Of a stretch of DNA of 64,000 bases, positions 16,507 through 26,036 are shown piece by piece. Source of the stretch: Oscillospiraceae bacterium NTUH-002-81 (GTDB taxonomy: Bacteria > Bacillota > Clostridia > Lachnospirales > Lachnospiraceae); the NCBI GenBank assembly GCA_032620915.1, contig CP136052.1:1526501-1590500 (forward strand), written 5' to 3'. Each line of letters opens with the position of its first letter. Position 1 is the first letter of the stretch. A model generated the notes under the pieces. That model had not been told where the DNA came from. It made no database searches and saw only the letters and a list, made by a program, of their open reading frames with translations. The position numbers and the translations under genes are program-made.

Positions 16507-17739
16507 TTATTTCTCTTTGTTAGCCTCTGCGACAGCGGCCATTTTCATGGCACGAACCTTTAACGGCAGGCCGAACAGGTTGATGAAGCCTTCTGCGTCG
16601 TGGTGGTCGTACAGATCGCCGGTGGTGAAGCTTGCCAGGCTCTCATTGTACAGGGAGTACGGAGAGGTGGTGCCAGCTTTGATGATGTTGCCTTTGTAGA
16701 GCTTGAATTTTACTTCGCCGGTGACATACTGCTGGGTGGACTCTACGAAAGCCTGTACAGCCTCGCGGAGCGGTGTGAACCATTTTCCTTCATATACGAT
16801 GCTGGCAAATTTGCTGCCCATGTCTTTCTTTACGGCGTAGGTGTCGCGGTCAAGGATAAGCTCTTCCAGCTGCTGATGCGCCTCCATGAGGATGGTTCCG
16901 CCAGGGGTCTCATAGACACCGCGGGATTTCATGCCGACCACACGGTTTTCTACGATATCTACGATGCCGATGCCGTGCTTACCGCCCAGCTCGTTTAATT
17001 TCCTGATGATATCGGAAAGCTTCATTTTTTCGCCGTTGATGGCGGTAGCCACACCTTTTTCAAAGGAAAGGGTCACATATTCGCCCTCATCGGGTGCTTT
17101 TTCCGGGGTCACACCCAGAACTAACAGGTGATCGTAGTTGGGCTCGTTGGCCGGATCCTCCAGCTCCAGACCCTCATGGCTGATGTGCCACAGGTTGCGG
17201 TCACGGCTGTAGCTGGAATCTGCGGAGAACGGAAGATGAATGCCGTGCTGGTGGCAGTACTCGATCTCATCTTCACGGGACTGCATTTTCCATGTCTCGT
17301 TGCAGCGCCAGGGAGCGATGATCTTCAGATCGGGAGCCAGTGCCTTGATGCCCAGCTCGAAACGTACCTGGTCGTTTCCTTTACCGGTAGCGCCGTGGCA
17401 GATGGCAACAGCACCTTCTTTGCGGGCGATCTCCACCAGCTTCTTGGCGATCAGCGGACGTGCCATGGAAGTACCCAGCAGGTATTTGTTTTCGTAGATG
17501 GCGTTGGCCTGTACGCAGGGAGCGATGTACTCGTCAGCGAACTCGTCGATGACATCTAAGATGTAGCATTTGCAGGCACCTGTGGAGAGCGCACGCTCTT
17601 CCAGGCCTTCGGTCTCTTTGCCCTGTCCCACGTCGATACAGCAGCAAACCACATCATAGTCATAATTTTCTTTTAACCACGGGATGATGGCGGTGGTGTC
17701 CAGTCCGCCGGAATATGCGAGAATAACTTTTTCTTTCAT
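16507..17739 (-). CDS. argG: Argininosuccinate synthase
   Basis: This 410-residue enzyme joins citrulline and aspartate with ATP to give argininosuccinate, the next-to-last step of arginine synthesis. The N-terminal ATP-pyrophosphatase loop [11 protein letters not shown] is clear. [18 protein letters not shown] and [14 protein letters not shown] follow at the usual places. The start at 17739 is set by AGGAGG about 9 bases upstream; the extra 22 codons further upstream are Lys-rich and not family-like. It is transcribed divergently from argC across a shared region with two inverted repeats. argF and argH are not in this window. Confidence 0.95.
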   Translation of the reverse strand: MKEKVILAYSGGLDTTAIIPWLKENYDYDVVCCCIDVGQGKETEGLEERALSTGACKCYILDVIDEFADEYIAPCVQANAIYENKYLLGTSMARPLIAKKLVEIARKEGAVAICHGATGKGNDQVRFELGIKALAPDLKIIAPWRCNETWKMQSREDEIEYCHQHGIHLPFSADSSYSRDRNLWHISHEGLELEDPANEPNYDHLLVLGVTPEKAPDEGEYVTLSFEKGVATAINGEKMKLSDIIRKLNELGGKHGIGIVDIVENRVVGMKSRGVYETPGGTILMEAHQQLEELILDRDTYAVKKDMGSKFASIVYEGKWFTPLREAVQAFVESTQQYVTGEVKFKLYKGNIIKAGTTSPYSLYNESLASFTTGDLYDHHDAEGFINLFGLPLKVRAMKMAAVAEANKEK

Positions 17740-17806
17740 AATAATGAGCCTCCTGAAATATATTTTTTTCTTTTGTTTTTGGATTTGTTTTTCAAGCGAT
17801 GTCATT

Positions 17807-17850
17807 ACTATACACCCTGATTAATAAATATGCAAGTATAAATTTGCATA
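17807..17850 (-). promoter_or_regulatory. argG promoter with overlapping inverted repeat
   Basis: On the minus strand, TTGCAT (17835-17830) and TATAGT (17812-17807) are spaced by exactly 17 bases. The -35 box is one arm of the inverted repeat TATGCAA-8-TTGCATA at 17829-17850. A repressor bound there would block polymerase. ArgR/AhrC is the obvious candidate by context, although the sequence only partly resembles the known ARG box. Confidence 0.65.
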
Positions 17851-17897
17851 AAATACAAATTATTTTTCAGCTATACTTAAGAAAATAAAATTAATGG

Positions 17898-17933
17898 TTG
17901 CATATTATTCTGATTAATTGTATAATTATGCAA
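17898..17933 (+). promoter_or_regulatory. argC promoter with overlapping inverted repeat
   Basis: TTGCAT (17898-17903), 17 bases, then TATAAT (17921-17926) form a near-consensus promoter for the argC operon. TTGCATA at the -35 and ATGCAA at 17928-17933 form an inverted repeat around the promoter. The same hexamers are used in the argG promoter, so both sides are probably under one repressor (inference). Confidence 0.68.
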
Positions 17934-17976
17934 ACGAACAACGAGAAAGATGTATAAAGAGAAGAAAGGAGTATTC

Positions 17977-19020
17977 ATGATGATAAAAGCAGGCATCATC
18001 GGTGCCACCGGTTATGCGGGCGGCGAGATCGTACGGATTCTGGCAAACCATCCGGATGTGGAGGTTGTCTGGTACGGTTCCAGAAGCTATATAGATAAGA
18101 AATATGCGGATGTATTTTCCAATATGTTCCAGATCGTGGAGGGCAAGTGCCTGGATGATAACATGGAAGAGCTGGCAGAGCAGGCGGATGTGATCTTCAC
18201 CGCCACACCCCAGGGACTGTGCGCTTCCTTATTAACAGAGGATATTTTGAAAAAAACGAAGGTCATCGACCTGAGCGCGGATTTCCGTATCAAGGACGTG
18301 GCTACCTATGAAAAATGGTACAAGATCCAGCACGCCAGCCCCCAGTTTATCGGTGAAGCGGTTTACGGGCTGTGCGAGATCAACCGGGAGCAGGTAAAAC
18401 AGGCGCGCCTTGTGGCGAACCCGGGCTGTTATCCCACCTGTTCCACCCTTTCTATTTATCCTTTATTAAAGGAAGGGATGATCGATCCGTCTACCATCAT
18501 CATTGATGCAAAGTCGGGGACATCCGGCGCGGGAAGAGGCGCCAAGGTGGATAACCTGTTCTGCGAGGTGAACGAGAACATCAAGGCTTACGGCGTGGCG
18601 GGACACCGGCACACCCCGGAGATCGAGGAGCAGCTGTCCTATGCGGCGGGAAAACCGGTGCTGATCAATTTTACGCCGCATCTGGTGCCCATGAACCGTG
18701 GCATCCTCATCACGGCTTACGCTTCCCTGACTGGCGATTTTTCCTATGAAGAGGTAAAAGCAGCCTATGACAAATATTATCAGGATGAGTTTTTTGTCCG
18801 GGTGCTGGATAAGGACGTGTGCCCCCAGACGAAATGGGTGGAGGGCAGCAACTATGTGGATGTGAATTTTAAAATCGATCCGCGGACTCATCGGGTGATC
18901 ATGATGGGTGCCATGGATAATCTGGTAAAAGGAGCGGCCGGGCAGGCGGTGCAGAATATGAATCTGATGTTTGGGCTGGAGGAGACGAAGGGACTGAAAC
19001 TGGTTCCCATGTTCCCGTAG
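17977..19020 (+). CDS. argC: N-acetyl-gamma-glutamyl-phosphate reductase
   Basis: The protein has 347 residues. It reduces N-acetylglutamyl phosphate to the semialdehyde with NADPH. The N-terminal Rossmann motif is GIIGATGYAGGEIVRIL. The catalytic Cys is in VANPGCYPTCS, and GVAGHRHTPEIEEQL contains the conserved His. AAAGGA lies 6 bases before 17977; a second ATG follows directly. It is the first gene of the arginine operon, with an acetyltransferase, argJ, argB and argD behind it. Confidence 0.95.
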   Translation: MMIKAGIIGATGYAGGEIVRILANHPDVEVVWYGSRSYIDKKYADVFSNMFQIVEGKCLDDNMEELAEQADVIFTATPQGLCASLLTEDILKKTKVIDLSADFRIKDVATYEKWYKIQHASPQFIGEAVYGLCEINREQVKQARLVANPGCYPTCSTLSIYPLLKEGMIDPSTIIIDAKSGTSGAGRGAKVDNLFCEVNENIKAYGVAGHRHTPEIEEQLSYAAGKPVLINFTPHLVPMNRGILITAYASLTGDFSYEEVKAAYDKYYQDEFFVRVLDKDVCPQTKWVEGSNYVDVNFKIDPRTHRVIMMGAMDNLVKGAAGQAVQNMNLMFGLEETKGLKLVPMFP

Positions 19021-19045
19021 CAGCCGGAAAAAAGAGGTGACCGAA

Positions 19046-19489
19046 ATGATACGACCAATGACAATGGAGGATTTTGAGGAAGTACATGCCCTGTGGATGG
19101 GCATTCACGGATTTGGTATCCGCAGCATCGACGATGCCAGAGAGGGTGTGGAGCGTTTTTTGCGAAGAAATCCTGACACCAGCGTGGTGGCGGTGGAGGA
19201 CGGCAAAATCGTGGGAAGCATTTTGTGCGGTCATGACGGTCGAAGAGGATGTTTTTACCACGTGTGTGTGGCGGAACAGTACCGGAAACAGGGCATCGGA
19301 AAGGCCATGGCCATCGCCGCCATGGAAGCGCTCCGCCGGGAAAAAATCAGCAGCGTGACGCTCATCGCCTTCAAGGACAACGAGGTGGGCAATTCCTTCT
19401 GGAAGGGCGTGGGCTGGACATTCCGGGATGATCTGAACTATTATGATTTTATCTTAAATGAAGAAAACATTACGGCGTTTAATAAGTAG
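19046..19489 (+). CDS. GNAT-family N-acetyltransferase
   Basis: The protein has 147 residues. The acetyl-CoA site is VAEQYRKQGIGKAMAIAAME, the Q/RxxGxG/A motif, and VVAVEDGKIVGSILCGHD is the central sheet of the fold. AAAGAGG is 8 bases upstream of 19046. It lies between argC and argJ in the same direction. The position raises the possibility of a role in N-acetylating an arginine intermediate, but the sequence is that of a general small GNAT (RimI-like). The substrate is unknown. Confidence 0.85.
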   Translation: MIRPMTMEDFEEVHALWMGIHGFGIRSIDDAREGVERFLRRNPDTSVVAVEDGKIVGSILCGHDGRRGCFYHVCVAEQYRKQGIGKAMAIAAMEALRREKISSVTLIAFKDNEVGNSFWKGVGWTFRDDLNYYDFILNEENITAFNK

Positions 19490-19664
19490 AATGGATTACA
19501 GAGTCAAAAGATCAGAACCTATTGTGCTTGTACCATTGTGGGGGAAAGATTTTGAGACAAGTTTCGACATGAGCATAAAATGATTTGGATTGCTCTGTAT
19601 CCGAAAGAAACTGCCAGTGGCAGATTCTGCAGGTAATTCATGAAAAGAGTAGGAGGAGAAAATA

Positions 19665-20889
19665 ATGAAAAAAATCGAAGGCAGTGTGACCGCAGCAAAA
19701 GGCTTTCTGGCAGCAGGAACCGAGGCCGGTATCAAATATCAGAACCGCAAGGATATGGCAATGATCTACAGTGAGGTGCCTTGTATTCTGGCAGGCACGT
19801 TTACCACCAATCTGGTGAAGGCAGCGCCGGTGCTGTGGGATAAAAAGATCGTAAAGGAGTCCCCTTACGGACAGGCAGTGGTGATCAATTCCGGCATTGC
19901 CAATGCCTGCACGGGCAAGGAGGGATTTGCTTACTGTGAAAAAACGGCCCAGGTGGCTTCGGAGGTGTTGCATATTCCCGAATCTTCCGTTCTCTGTGCT
20001 TCCACCGGCGTCATCGGTATGCAGATTCCCTTTGATAAATTAGAGGCAGGCATCCGTGATCTGTCCACCAAGCTGGGCGGCGGCCAGGAGAAGGCCCACG
20101 ATGCGGCCTGCGCCATCATGACCACGGACACCATGGCAAAAGAGGTAGCGCTGCAGGTGGAGATCGGCGGCAAGACCGTGACCATCGGCGGCATGAGCAA
20201 GGGCTCCGGCATGATCCATCCGAATATGTGCACCATGCTGGCCTTTGTCACCACGGATGTGGATATTTCCAAGGAGCTGCTGCAGGAGGCAGTCAGCGAC
20301 AGCGTGAAAGATTCCTTCAATATGATTTCCGTGGACGGCGACACCTCCACCAACGACACCCTGCTGGTGATGGCCAACGGCCAGGCAGGCAACCCGAAAA
20401 TCAATAAAAAGGGCGCGGACTATGACACCTTCAAGGAAGCACTGGATTATGTGAATATGACGCTGGCGAAGATGATGGCCGGAGACGGAGAGGGCGCCAC
20501 CGCCCTGTTTGAGGTAAAAGTTGTGCACGCGGACACGAAGGAACATGCGGCAGTCATCGCCAAATCCGTCATCACCTCTTCTCTGACGAAGGCGGCCATT
20601 TTTTGGACATGACGCCAACTGGGGCAGGATTCTGTGCGCTATGGGGTATTCCGGTGCCCAGTTCGATCCCGAGGCCGTGGAACTCTGGTTTGAGAGCAAG
20701 GCTGGCAAGATCCTCATTTACAAGGATGGTGTGGCTGCGGATTACAGCGAGGAGGAAGCAACAAAGATTCTCTCCGAGCCTGAGGTGACGGTCATCGCAG
20801 ACCTGAAAATGGGCGAGGCAGAGGCGACGGCCTGGGGCTGTGACCTGACCTACGATTACGTGAAGATCAATGCGGATTATCGTTCTTAA
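19665..20889 (+). pseudogene. argJ: Bifunctional ornithine acetyltransferase / N-acetylglutamate synthase, apparent frameshift
   Basis: ArgJ moves the acetyl group from N-acetylornithine to glutamate, closing the acetyl cycle. The self-cleavage site is in KGSGMIHPNMCTMLAF, where the Thr after MC becomes the catalytic nucleophile of the beta chain; Cys replaces the more usual Ala before it. The frame breaks in the T6 run at 20599-20604. With five T's it reads AAIFGHDANWGRILCAMGYS and ends at 20889, giving 407 residues, the family norm. Because the rest of the operon is intact, an error in the sequence is more likely than loss of the gene. Confidence 0.9.
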
Positions 20890-20904
20890 GAGGAGGATGA
20901 AAAA

Positions 20905-21807
20905 ATGGAAAACGGCATGCACGAATGGATGCAGAAAGCGGAGGTGCTCATCGAGGCGCTCCCCTATATTCAGCGGTTTAACCGGAAGATCATTGTGGTA
21001 AAATACGGCGGCAGCGCCATGGTGGATGAAAATATCAAGAAAAACGTCATCAAGGATGTAACCCTGTTGAAACTGGTTGGATTTAAGCCCATCATTGTCC
21101 ACGGCGGCGGCAAGGAGATCAGCCGGTGGGTGGGCAAGGTAGGCATGGAAGCCCAGTTTGTCAACGGCCTGCGGGTGACGGATGCGGACACCATGGAAAT
21201 CGCGGAGATGGTGCTGAACAAGGTAAACAAAGGTCTGGTACAGATGGTGGAAGAGCTGGGTGTCCGGGCAGTCGGCATCAGCGGAAAGGACGGCGGCCTT
21301 CTGCATGTACAGAAGCGCTATTCTGACGGCAAAGACATCGGCTATGTGGGCGAGATCACCCAGGTGCACCCGGAGGTGCTCTATGACCTGCTGGAAAAAG
21401 ATTTCCTGCCCATCGTGTGCCCCATCGGTATGGACGACAACTACGATACATACAACATCAATGCGGACGACGCAGCCTGCGCCATTGCCCGGGCGGTGAA
21501 AGCCGAGAAGCTGGCTTTCCTCACCGATATCGAGGGCGTTTACAAGGATCCGGCGGACAAGAGCACGCTGATCTCCGAGCTGCATGTGTCGGAGGCCAAG
21601 GAGCTCATCGGTCAGGGCTACATTGGTGGCGGCATGCTGCCCAAGCTGAACAACTGCATTGATGCCATCGAAAACGGTGTTTCCCGGGTACATATCCTGG
21701 ACGGACGGATTTTACACTGTCTGCTTCTGGAAATCTTCACAAACAAAGGAATCGGCACCGCCATTTTAGGCGAAGGGGAGGGAAAATACTATCATGAAGA
21801 GCAGTGA
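20905..21807 (+). CDS. argB: Acetylglutamate kinase
   Basis: This 300-residue enzyme phosphorylates N-acetylglutamate with ATP. The landmarks are VVKYGGSAM near residue 33, [11 protein letters not shown], and the C-terminal ATP-site segment [18 protein letters not shown]. The N-terminal helix ([20 protein letters not shown]) is the one that forms the hexamer in arginine-sensitive kinases, so feedback inhibition by arginine is likely (inference from the family). AGGAGG precedes the start. It overlaps argD by 14 bases. Confidence 0.95.
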   Translation: MENGMHEWMQKAEVLIEALPYIQRFNRKIIVVKYGGSAMVDENIKKNVIKDVTLLKLVGFKPIIVHGGGKEISRWVGKVGMEAQFVNGLRVTDADTMEIAEMVLNKVNKGLVQMVEELGVRAVGISGKDGGLLHVQKRYSDGKDIGYVGEITQVHPEVLYDLLEKDFLPIVCPIGMDDNYDTYNINADDAACAIARAVKAEKLAFLTDIEGVYKDPADKSTLISELHVSEAKELIGQGYIGGGMLPKLNNCIDAIENGVSRVHILDGRILHCLLLEIFTNKGIGTAILGEGEGKYYHEEQ

Positions 21808-22987
21808 ATATCAAAGCCGGGCGGAGCAGGTGGTGCTCCACACGTATAATCGTTTCCCTGTGGTGCTGGATCACGGCAAGGGCGTGCGGCTGTATGATGT
21901 AGACGGCAACGAATATCTGGATTTCGGCGCAGGCATTGCGGTGTGTGCGCTGGGGTACGGCGATCTGGATTATGAGGAAGCACTGAAAAATCAGATCGGC
22001 AAACTGCTGCATACGTCCAATCTCTATTACAATGTGCCTGCCATGGAAGCCGGGGAAAAGCTGGTGAAGGCCAGCGGCCTGAGCAAGGTATTTTTCACCA
22101 ACAGCGGCACGGAAGCCATTGAGGGCGCCATCAAGGCAGCCCGGAAATATGCCTACAACAAGGACGGCTGCACCGATCATGAGATCATTGCCATGAACCA
22201 GTCCTTCCACGGAAGAACCATGGGCGCCCTGTCTGTCACCGGCAATCCCCATTATCAGGAGCCTTTCAAGCCTCTCATCGGTGGCATCAAATTCGCAGAT
22301 TTCAACGATTTTGACAGTGTGAAGGCCCAGGTGACGGACAAAACCTGCGCCATCCTGCTGGAAACCGTCCAGGGCGAGGGCGGCATTTACCCGGCAGAAC
22401 CGGCATTTTTAAAGGCGGTGGGCGACCTCTGCGCAGAAAAAGATATCCTGCTGATCCTGGACGAGATCCAGTGCGGCATGGGCAGAATCGGCGCCATGTT
22501 TGCCTGGCAGGACTACGGCGTGAAGCCGGACATCATGACCTGCGCTAAGGCGCTGGGCTGCGGCGTGCCGGTGGGGGCGTTTGTGCTGGGAGAAAAGGCG
22601 GCGGCTTCCTCTCTGGAGCCCGGCGATCACGGCACCACCTACGGCGGCAACCCTTTTGTGTGCGCAGCCGTCAGCAAGGTGTTTGATTTATTCGAAGAGA
22701 AAAAACTGGTGGATCATGTGAAAGCGCTGACTCCGTATCTGGAGCAGAAGCTGGACGAGCTGGTGACATCCCACGATTGTCTTGCCGCCCGTCGGGGCAA
22801 GGGCTTCATGCAGGGCCTGGTGGTGACCGGCAAACCGGTGGGCCAGGTGGTGAAAAAAGCACTGGACAATGGTCTCATCGTCATGTCTGCCGGGGCAGAT
22901 GTGATCCGGCTGGTGCCGCCGCTTGTCATTGAAAAGAGCGATATCGACGAGATGGCGGAAAAATTAGGGAAAGCGCTGGAAGACTAA
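21794..22987 (+). CDS. argD: Acetylornithine aminotransferase
   Basis: This 397-residue class III PLP aminotransferase makes N-acetylornithine from the semialdehyde. [18 protein letters not shown] binds the cofactor phosphate, [13 protein letters not shown] has the Asp that contacts the PLP ring nitrogen, and [14 protein letters not shown] contains the Schiff-base Lys. The start lies inside the end of argB, which indicates coupled translation. It is the last recognisable gene of the arginine operon, as no argF or carA follows. Confidence 0.95.
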   Translation: MKSSEYQSRAEQVVLHTYNRFPVVLDHGKGVRLYDVDGNEYLDFGAGIAVCALGYGDLDYEEALKNQIGKLLHTSNLYYNVPAMEAGEKLVKASGLSKVFFTNSGTEAIEGAIKAARKYAYNKDGCTDHEIIAMNQSFHGRTMGALSVTGNPHYQEPFKPLIGGIKFADFNDFDSVKAQVTDKTCAILLETVQGEGGIYPAEPAFLKAVGDLCAEKDILLILDEIQCGMGRIGAMFAWQDYGVKPDIMTCAKALGCGVPVGAFVLGEKAAASSLEPGDHGTTYGGNPFVCAAVSKVFDLFEEKKLVDHVKALTPYLEQKLDELVTSHDCLAARRGKGFMQGLVVTGKPVGQVVKKALDNGLIVMSAGADVIRLVPPLVIEKSDIDEMAEKLGKALED

Positions 22988-23082
22988 CCCAAAGGCGAGG
23001 GCTTGTCATTCCCTGTTTTATATGGTAAAATTGCTTGTAATATTTTTGTAATAATTTGGAAATGTTTACAGGAGAATACCAT

Positions 23083-24474
23083 ATGAAACGAGGAGTGACA
23101 GGTCTTTTTTTGCTATTGGCGACTGCCTGTGTGGTGGGCGGCTGCGGCGCAAAGAAGGATGCCCAGATAGATGCGTCTGCCCAGGCGGCAGAAGGTGACG
23201 CCGCAGAGGAAACGGCGGATACGCAGACAGATACAGAAAGTACGGACGGTGAGGGCACAGACAGTGCCGGGAGCGGCCAGGATGCCCAGACCGGAAATGC
23301 CGGAGACGGGGCAGGCGGCAGCTCTGCGGACGGAACGACGGGGGAAGAGGCCCAGCCGGTGTCGCTGACGCTTTGGTACACCCAGCCGGAGCTGGAGGCG
23401 TATTTTACCCAGGCGGCAGCAGACTACGAGGCCCAGACCGGCAATTCGGTGACGGCGGTGCAGGTGCCTGCTTTGGATTACATTGAGGCCATCAACGATG
23501 CCAGCGTGAAAGACGGGGATTACCCGGATCTTTTTGTGGCAACGCCGGATCTTCTGGAGAAGGCCAAGCTGGCCGGGCTGACCCAGCGGGCCAACGGGGA
23601 CATCTGTTCGGCAGACAATTTCAGTGAGAAAGCGCTGACGGCAGTCACCTATAAGGATGAAAAAATCGCCTATCCTTTTTATGCGGACACCAGTGTGCTC
23701 GTCTACAATGAGAATTATGTGAGCGAGGCGCCGGGCAGCATCGAGGATATCCAGAATTTCTCGGAGAATTTCGAGGGAGACGGCCAGATCCAGGATATTT
23801 TTGTGTGGAACGTCAATGATATTTTCGTGGACTTTTTCACCATTGGCAATTATGTGAATCTGGGCGGTACCGCCGGTGACCGGGTGCAGGAAATGACGCT
23901 GAACAGCGAGGAGATCCGCAACTGTCTGACGGTTTATCAGGAGCTGAGCCAGTTCTTTGCCATCGACCGGTCGGCGGTGAGCGAAAATCAGATCGTACAG
24001 GATTTTGCAGACGGCAAGATCGTGTATGCCATCGTCCGGGACGACTCCATTCAGAAGCTGGACGAGTTGCTGGCGGACGGCCAGTTTTCCTACGGGGTGG
24101 CGCCGGTGCCGGATCTGAATAGCGAGCTTGTGGTGCGGCCGCTGTCTATCACCCATTCTTTGGTGGTAAACGGTTATACGAAGCATCCGGCGGCAGCAGA
24201 TGCCCTGGCAGGGTATCTTACCGTCACGGCAGCGGACAGTCTGTACGAGCAGACAGGGAACATTCCGGTGAAAAATAATGTGACCTTTGCCAACGAAAAG
24301 CTGCCTGTGGTGCGTGCCCAGTATGAGGAGGCCGTGGAGGTGCCGAAGATCATGCAGATGAGCAGCTACTGGCTGCTGATGGAGTCAGTATTTTCTGACA
24401 TCTGGACCGGTGCGGACGTAACAGAGCGCATGGCTGAGGCGGAGAGCTCCATGCTGACGGCACTGGGGCAGTAA
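23083..24474 (+). CDS. Extracellular solute-binding lipoprotein (ABC type 1)
   Basis: The protein has 463 residues. The signal peptide ends in a lipobox (VVGGC), so the mature Cys is lipid-anchored. A long acidic, Ala/Gly/Asp-rich linker (about residues 25-95) separates the anchor from a periplasmic-binding-fold domain. That domain starts VSLTLWYTQPELEAYF and contains KIAYPFYADTSVLVYNENYV, typical of sugar- or oligosaccharide-binding proteins. AGGAGA precedes 23083. No permease or ATPase genes follow, so it must work with a transporter encoded elsewhere or have another role. The ligand is unknown. Confidence 0.85.
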   Translation: MKRGVTGLFLLLATACVVGGCGAKKDAQIDASAQAAEGDAAEETADTQTDTESTDGEGTDSAGSGQDAQTGNAGDGAGGSSADGTTGEEAQPVSLTLWYTQPELEAYFTQAAADYEAQTGNSVTAVQVPALDYIEAINDASVKDGDYPDLFVATPDLLEKAKLAGLTQRANGDICSADNFSEKALTAVTYKDEKIAYPFYADTSVLVYNENYVSEAPGSIEDIQNFSENFEGDGQIQDIFVWNVNDIFVDFFTIGNYVNLGGTAGDRVQEMTLNSEEIRNCLTVYQELSQFFAIDRSAVSENQIVQDFADGKIVYAIVRDDSIQKLDELLADGQFSYGVAPVPDLNSELVVRPLSITHSLVVNGYTKHPAAADALAGYLTVTAADSLYEQTGNIPVKNNVTFANEKLPVVRAQYEEAVEVPKIMQMSSYWLLMESVFSDIWTGADVTERMAEAESSMLTALGQ

Positions 24475-24540
24475 TAGAGAGAATAAGAAAGCGCCTATTG
24501 GAAATACTAAGTACTATAGTAAAATCCAGGAGGCGGCTTT

Positions 24541-24972
24541 ATGTGGGGCATTGTGACAGCACTGATTTCCGGTGCACTGATGAGCATTCAGGGCGTATTT
24601 AATACAGAAGTGACAGATCATACAAGCATATGGGTATCCAGCAGCTGGGTACAGGCTACGGCGCTGATCGTCTGTCTTGCGGCATGGTGTTTTACCGGTC
24701 GGCAGTCCTTTGGAGGGCTGTGGACGGTAAGACCCTGGTATATGCTGCTGGGCGGCGCGATCGGCGCTTTTATCACGTATACGGTCATCCGCAGCATGGA
24801 CACCCTGGGGCCTGCCCGGGCGGTGATGCTCATTGTCATTGCCCAGCTTCTTGTGGCGTATGTCATCGAGCTTCTGGGGCTTTTCGGTGTGGAAAAACAG
24901 CCGCTGGAATGGCGGAAGGTCATCGGCATGGGCATGGCCATCGTTGGCGTGATTATTTTCAAATGGAACTAA
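24541..24972 (+). CDS. Small DMT-superfamily membrane protein (DUF606/YdcZ-like)
   Basis: The protein has 143 residues with four or five predicted membrane helices: IVTALISGALMSIQGVF, VQATALIVCLAAWCF, YMLLGGAIGAFITYTVI, then AVMLIVIAQLLVAYVIELLG and VIGMGMAIVGVIIF. This is the half-size EamA-like repeat of the YdcZ (DUF606) family. Members act as dimers in export or uptake of small molecules. AGGAGG lies 8 bases before the ATG. The substrate cannot be read from the sequence. Confidence 0.8.
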   Translation: MWGIVTALISGALMSIQGVFNTEVTDHTSIWVSSSWVQATALIVCLAAWCFTGRQSFGGLWTVRPWYMLLGGAIGAFITYTVIRSMDTLGPARAVMLIVIAQLLVAYVIELLGLFGVEKQPLEWRKVIGMGMAIVGVIIFKWN

Positions 24973-25055
24973 AATCGCTATTGTAAACAGGGCGGATATC
25001 CGATACAATAGAAGACAGCATAACAGAGGAATCCGGCGGTCTGCCGCGGGAGATT

Positions 25056-26024
25056 ATGCGGGAAAAGAAAAACAACAGAAAAACGAGCCGGAGAGGGCAA
25101 AGAAAAGCTGCATGGACGTATTTTTGTGTGATAGCCATGCTGCTTTTGTGCGCCTGCGGGAAAAAGAGCGAGGTCTGGGAGACGGACGGTGCCGGGCTGT
25201 TGCAGATGGAAACGCCGGAGGACGGTGAGAAAATCGTGGAAAAAGGCAGGGAAGTTGTGGCAAACGGTGAAAAAGTCACGAAGGACAGCGGAGCATCTGC
25301 GGAAGTATCCGAAAGAGATTCGGAAGGCCTAGAGGCGGATCAGACTACGGAAAGTGATAAAGAATATTCGACGGTGATTGCAGATAGTGAGAATGATCAG
25401 CAGTCAACAAGAAATGCCGATGGTGCAAAGCACTCAGAGCAGGTGGACAGTTCATCTTCTGAAATAGAAAATTCCGTGTCGATTTCACAGATTTACGTCT
25501 ATATCTGCGGTGCGGTCGTTACCCCGGATGTCTATGCCCTGCCGGAGGGCAGCCGGGTGTACGAGGCGGTGCAGCTGGCCGGAGGGCTCGCAGACGATGC
25601 GGACGCCGACCAGGTGAATCTGGCGGTGGTGTTATCCGATGGGCAGAAGGTGCGCATCCCCCGAAAAGGGGAGAAGCTTTCCGCAGCGCAGATGCTGTCG
25701 GATGGAAGTGCTGGGATCTATGGCGGTTCCTATGGAGCAGAATCTTGGGACACAGGGGTGTCTGATGGCGGATCTGACGGAATGGGAAGCACAGTCAGAG
25801 GCGCTGGAAGCGGTGTGGCCGGAAGCGGCGGCCTGGTGAACATCAATACCGCCGGAAAGGAAGCGCTGATGACGTTGAGTGGTATCGGCAGTACCCGGGC
25901 GGAGGCGATCATTCGGTACCGGGAAATCCACGGGGCGTTTCAGAGTCCCCGGGATCTTTTGAAAGTAAGTGGCATTAAAGAGAAGACCTATGAGAAGATC
26001 AAAGGTCAGATTTCGATAGAATAA
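25056..26024 (+). CDS. comEA: ComEA-like DNA-binding competence lipoprotein
   Basis: The protein has 322 residues. An N-terminal signal ends LLLCAC, a lipobox, so this ComEA appears to be lipid-anchored rather than held by a membrane helix. A charged low-complexity linker runs from about residue 40 to 140. An SLBB domain follows (QIYVYICGAVVTPDVYALPE), then a Gly/Ser linker, then the helix-hairpin-helix pair (VNINTAGKEALMTLSGIGST then RAEAIIRYRE) that binds double-stranded DNA. It captures DNA outside the cell for ComEC, which is encoded 3 kb downstream. Confidence 0.88.
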   Translation: MREKKNNRKTSRRGQRKAAWTYFCVIAMLLLCACGKKSEVWETDGAGLLQMETPEDGEKIVEKGREVVANGEKVTKDSGASAEVSERDSEGLEADQTTESDKEYSTVIADSENDQQSTRNADGAKHSEQVDSSSSEIENSVSISQIYVYICGAVVTPDVYALPEGSRVYEAVQLAGGLADDADADQVNLAVVLSDGQKVRIPRKGEKLSAAQMLSDGSAGIYGGSYGAESWDTGVSDGGSDGMGSTVRGAGSGVAGSGGLVNINTAGKEALMTLSGIGSTRAEAIIRYREIHGAFQSPRDLLKVSGIKEKTYEKIKGQISIE

Positions 26025-26036
26025 TGAGGTGGAGAT

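Noticed and set aside
20572..21693. Long minus-strand open frame opposite argB and the argJ end
   Set aside because: It has no family motif, no initiation signal and is fully antisense to argB. The argB frame has all catalytic landmarks.
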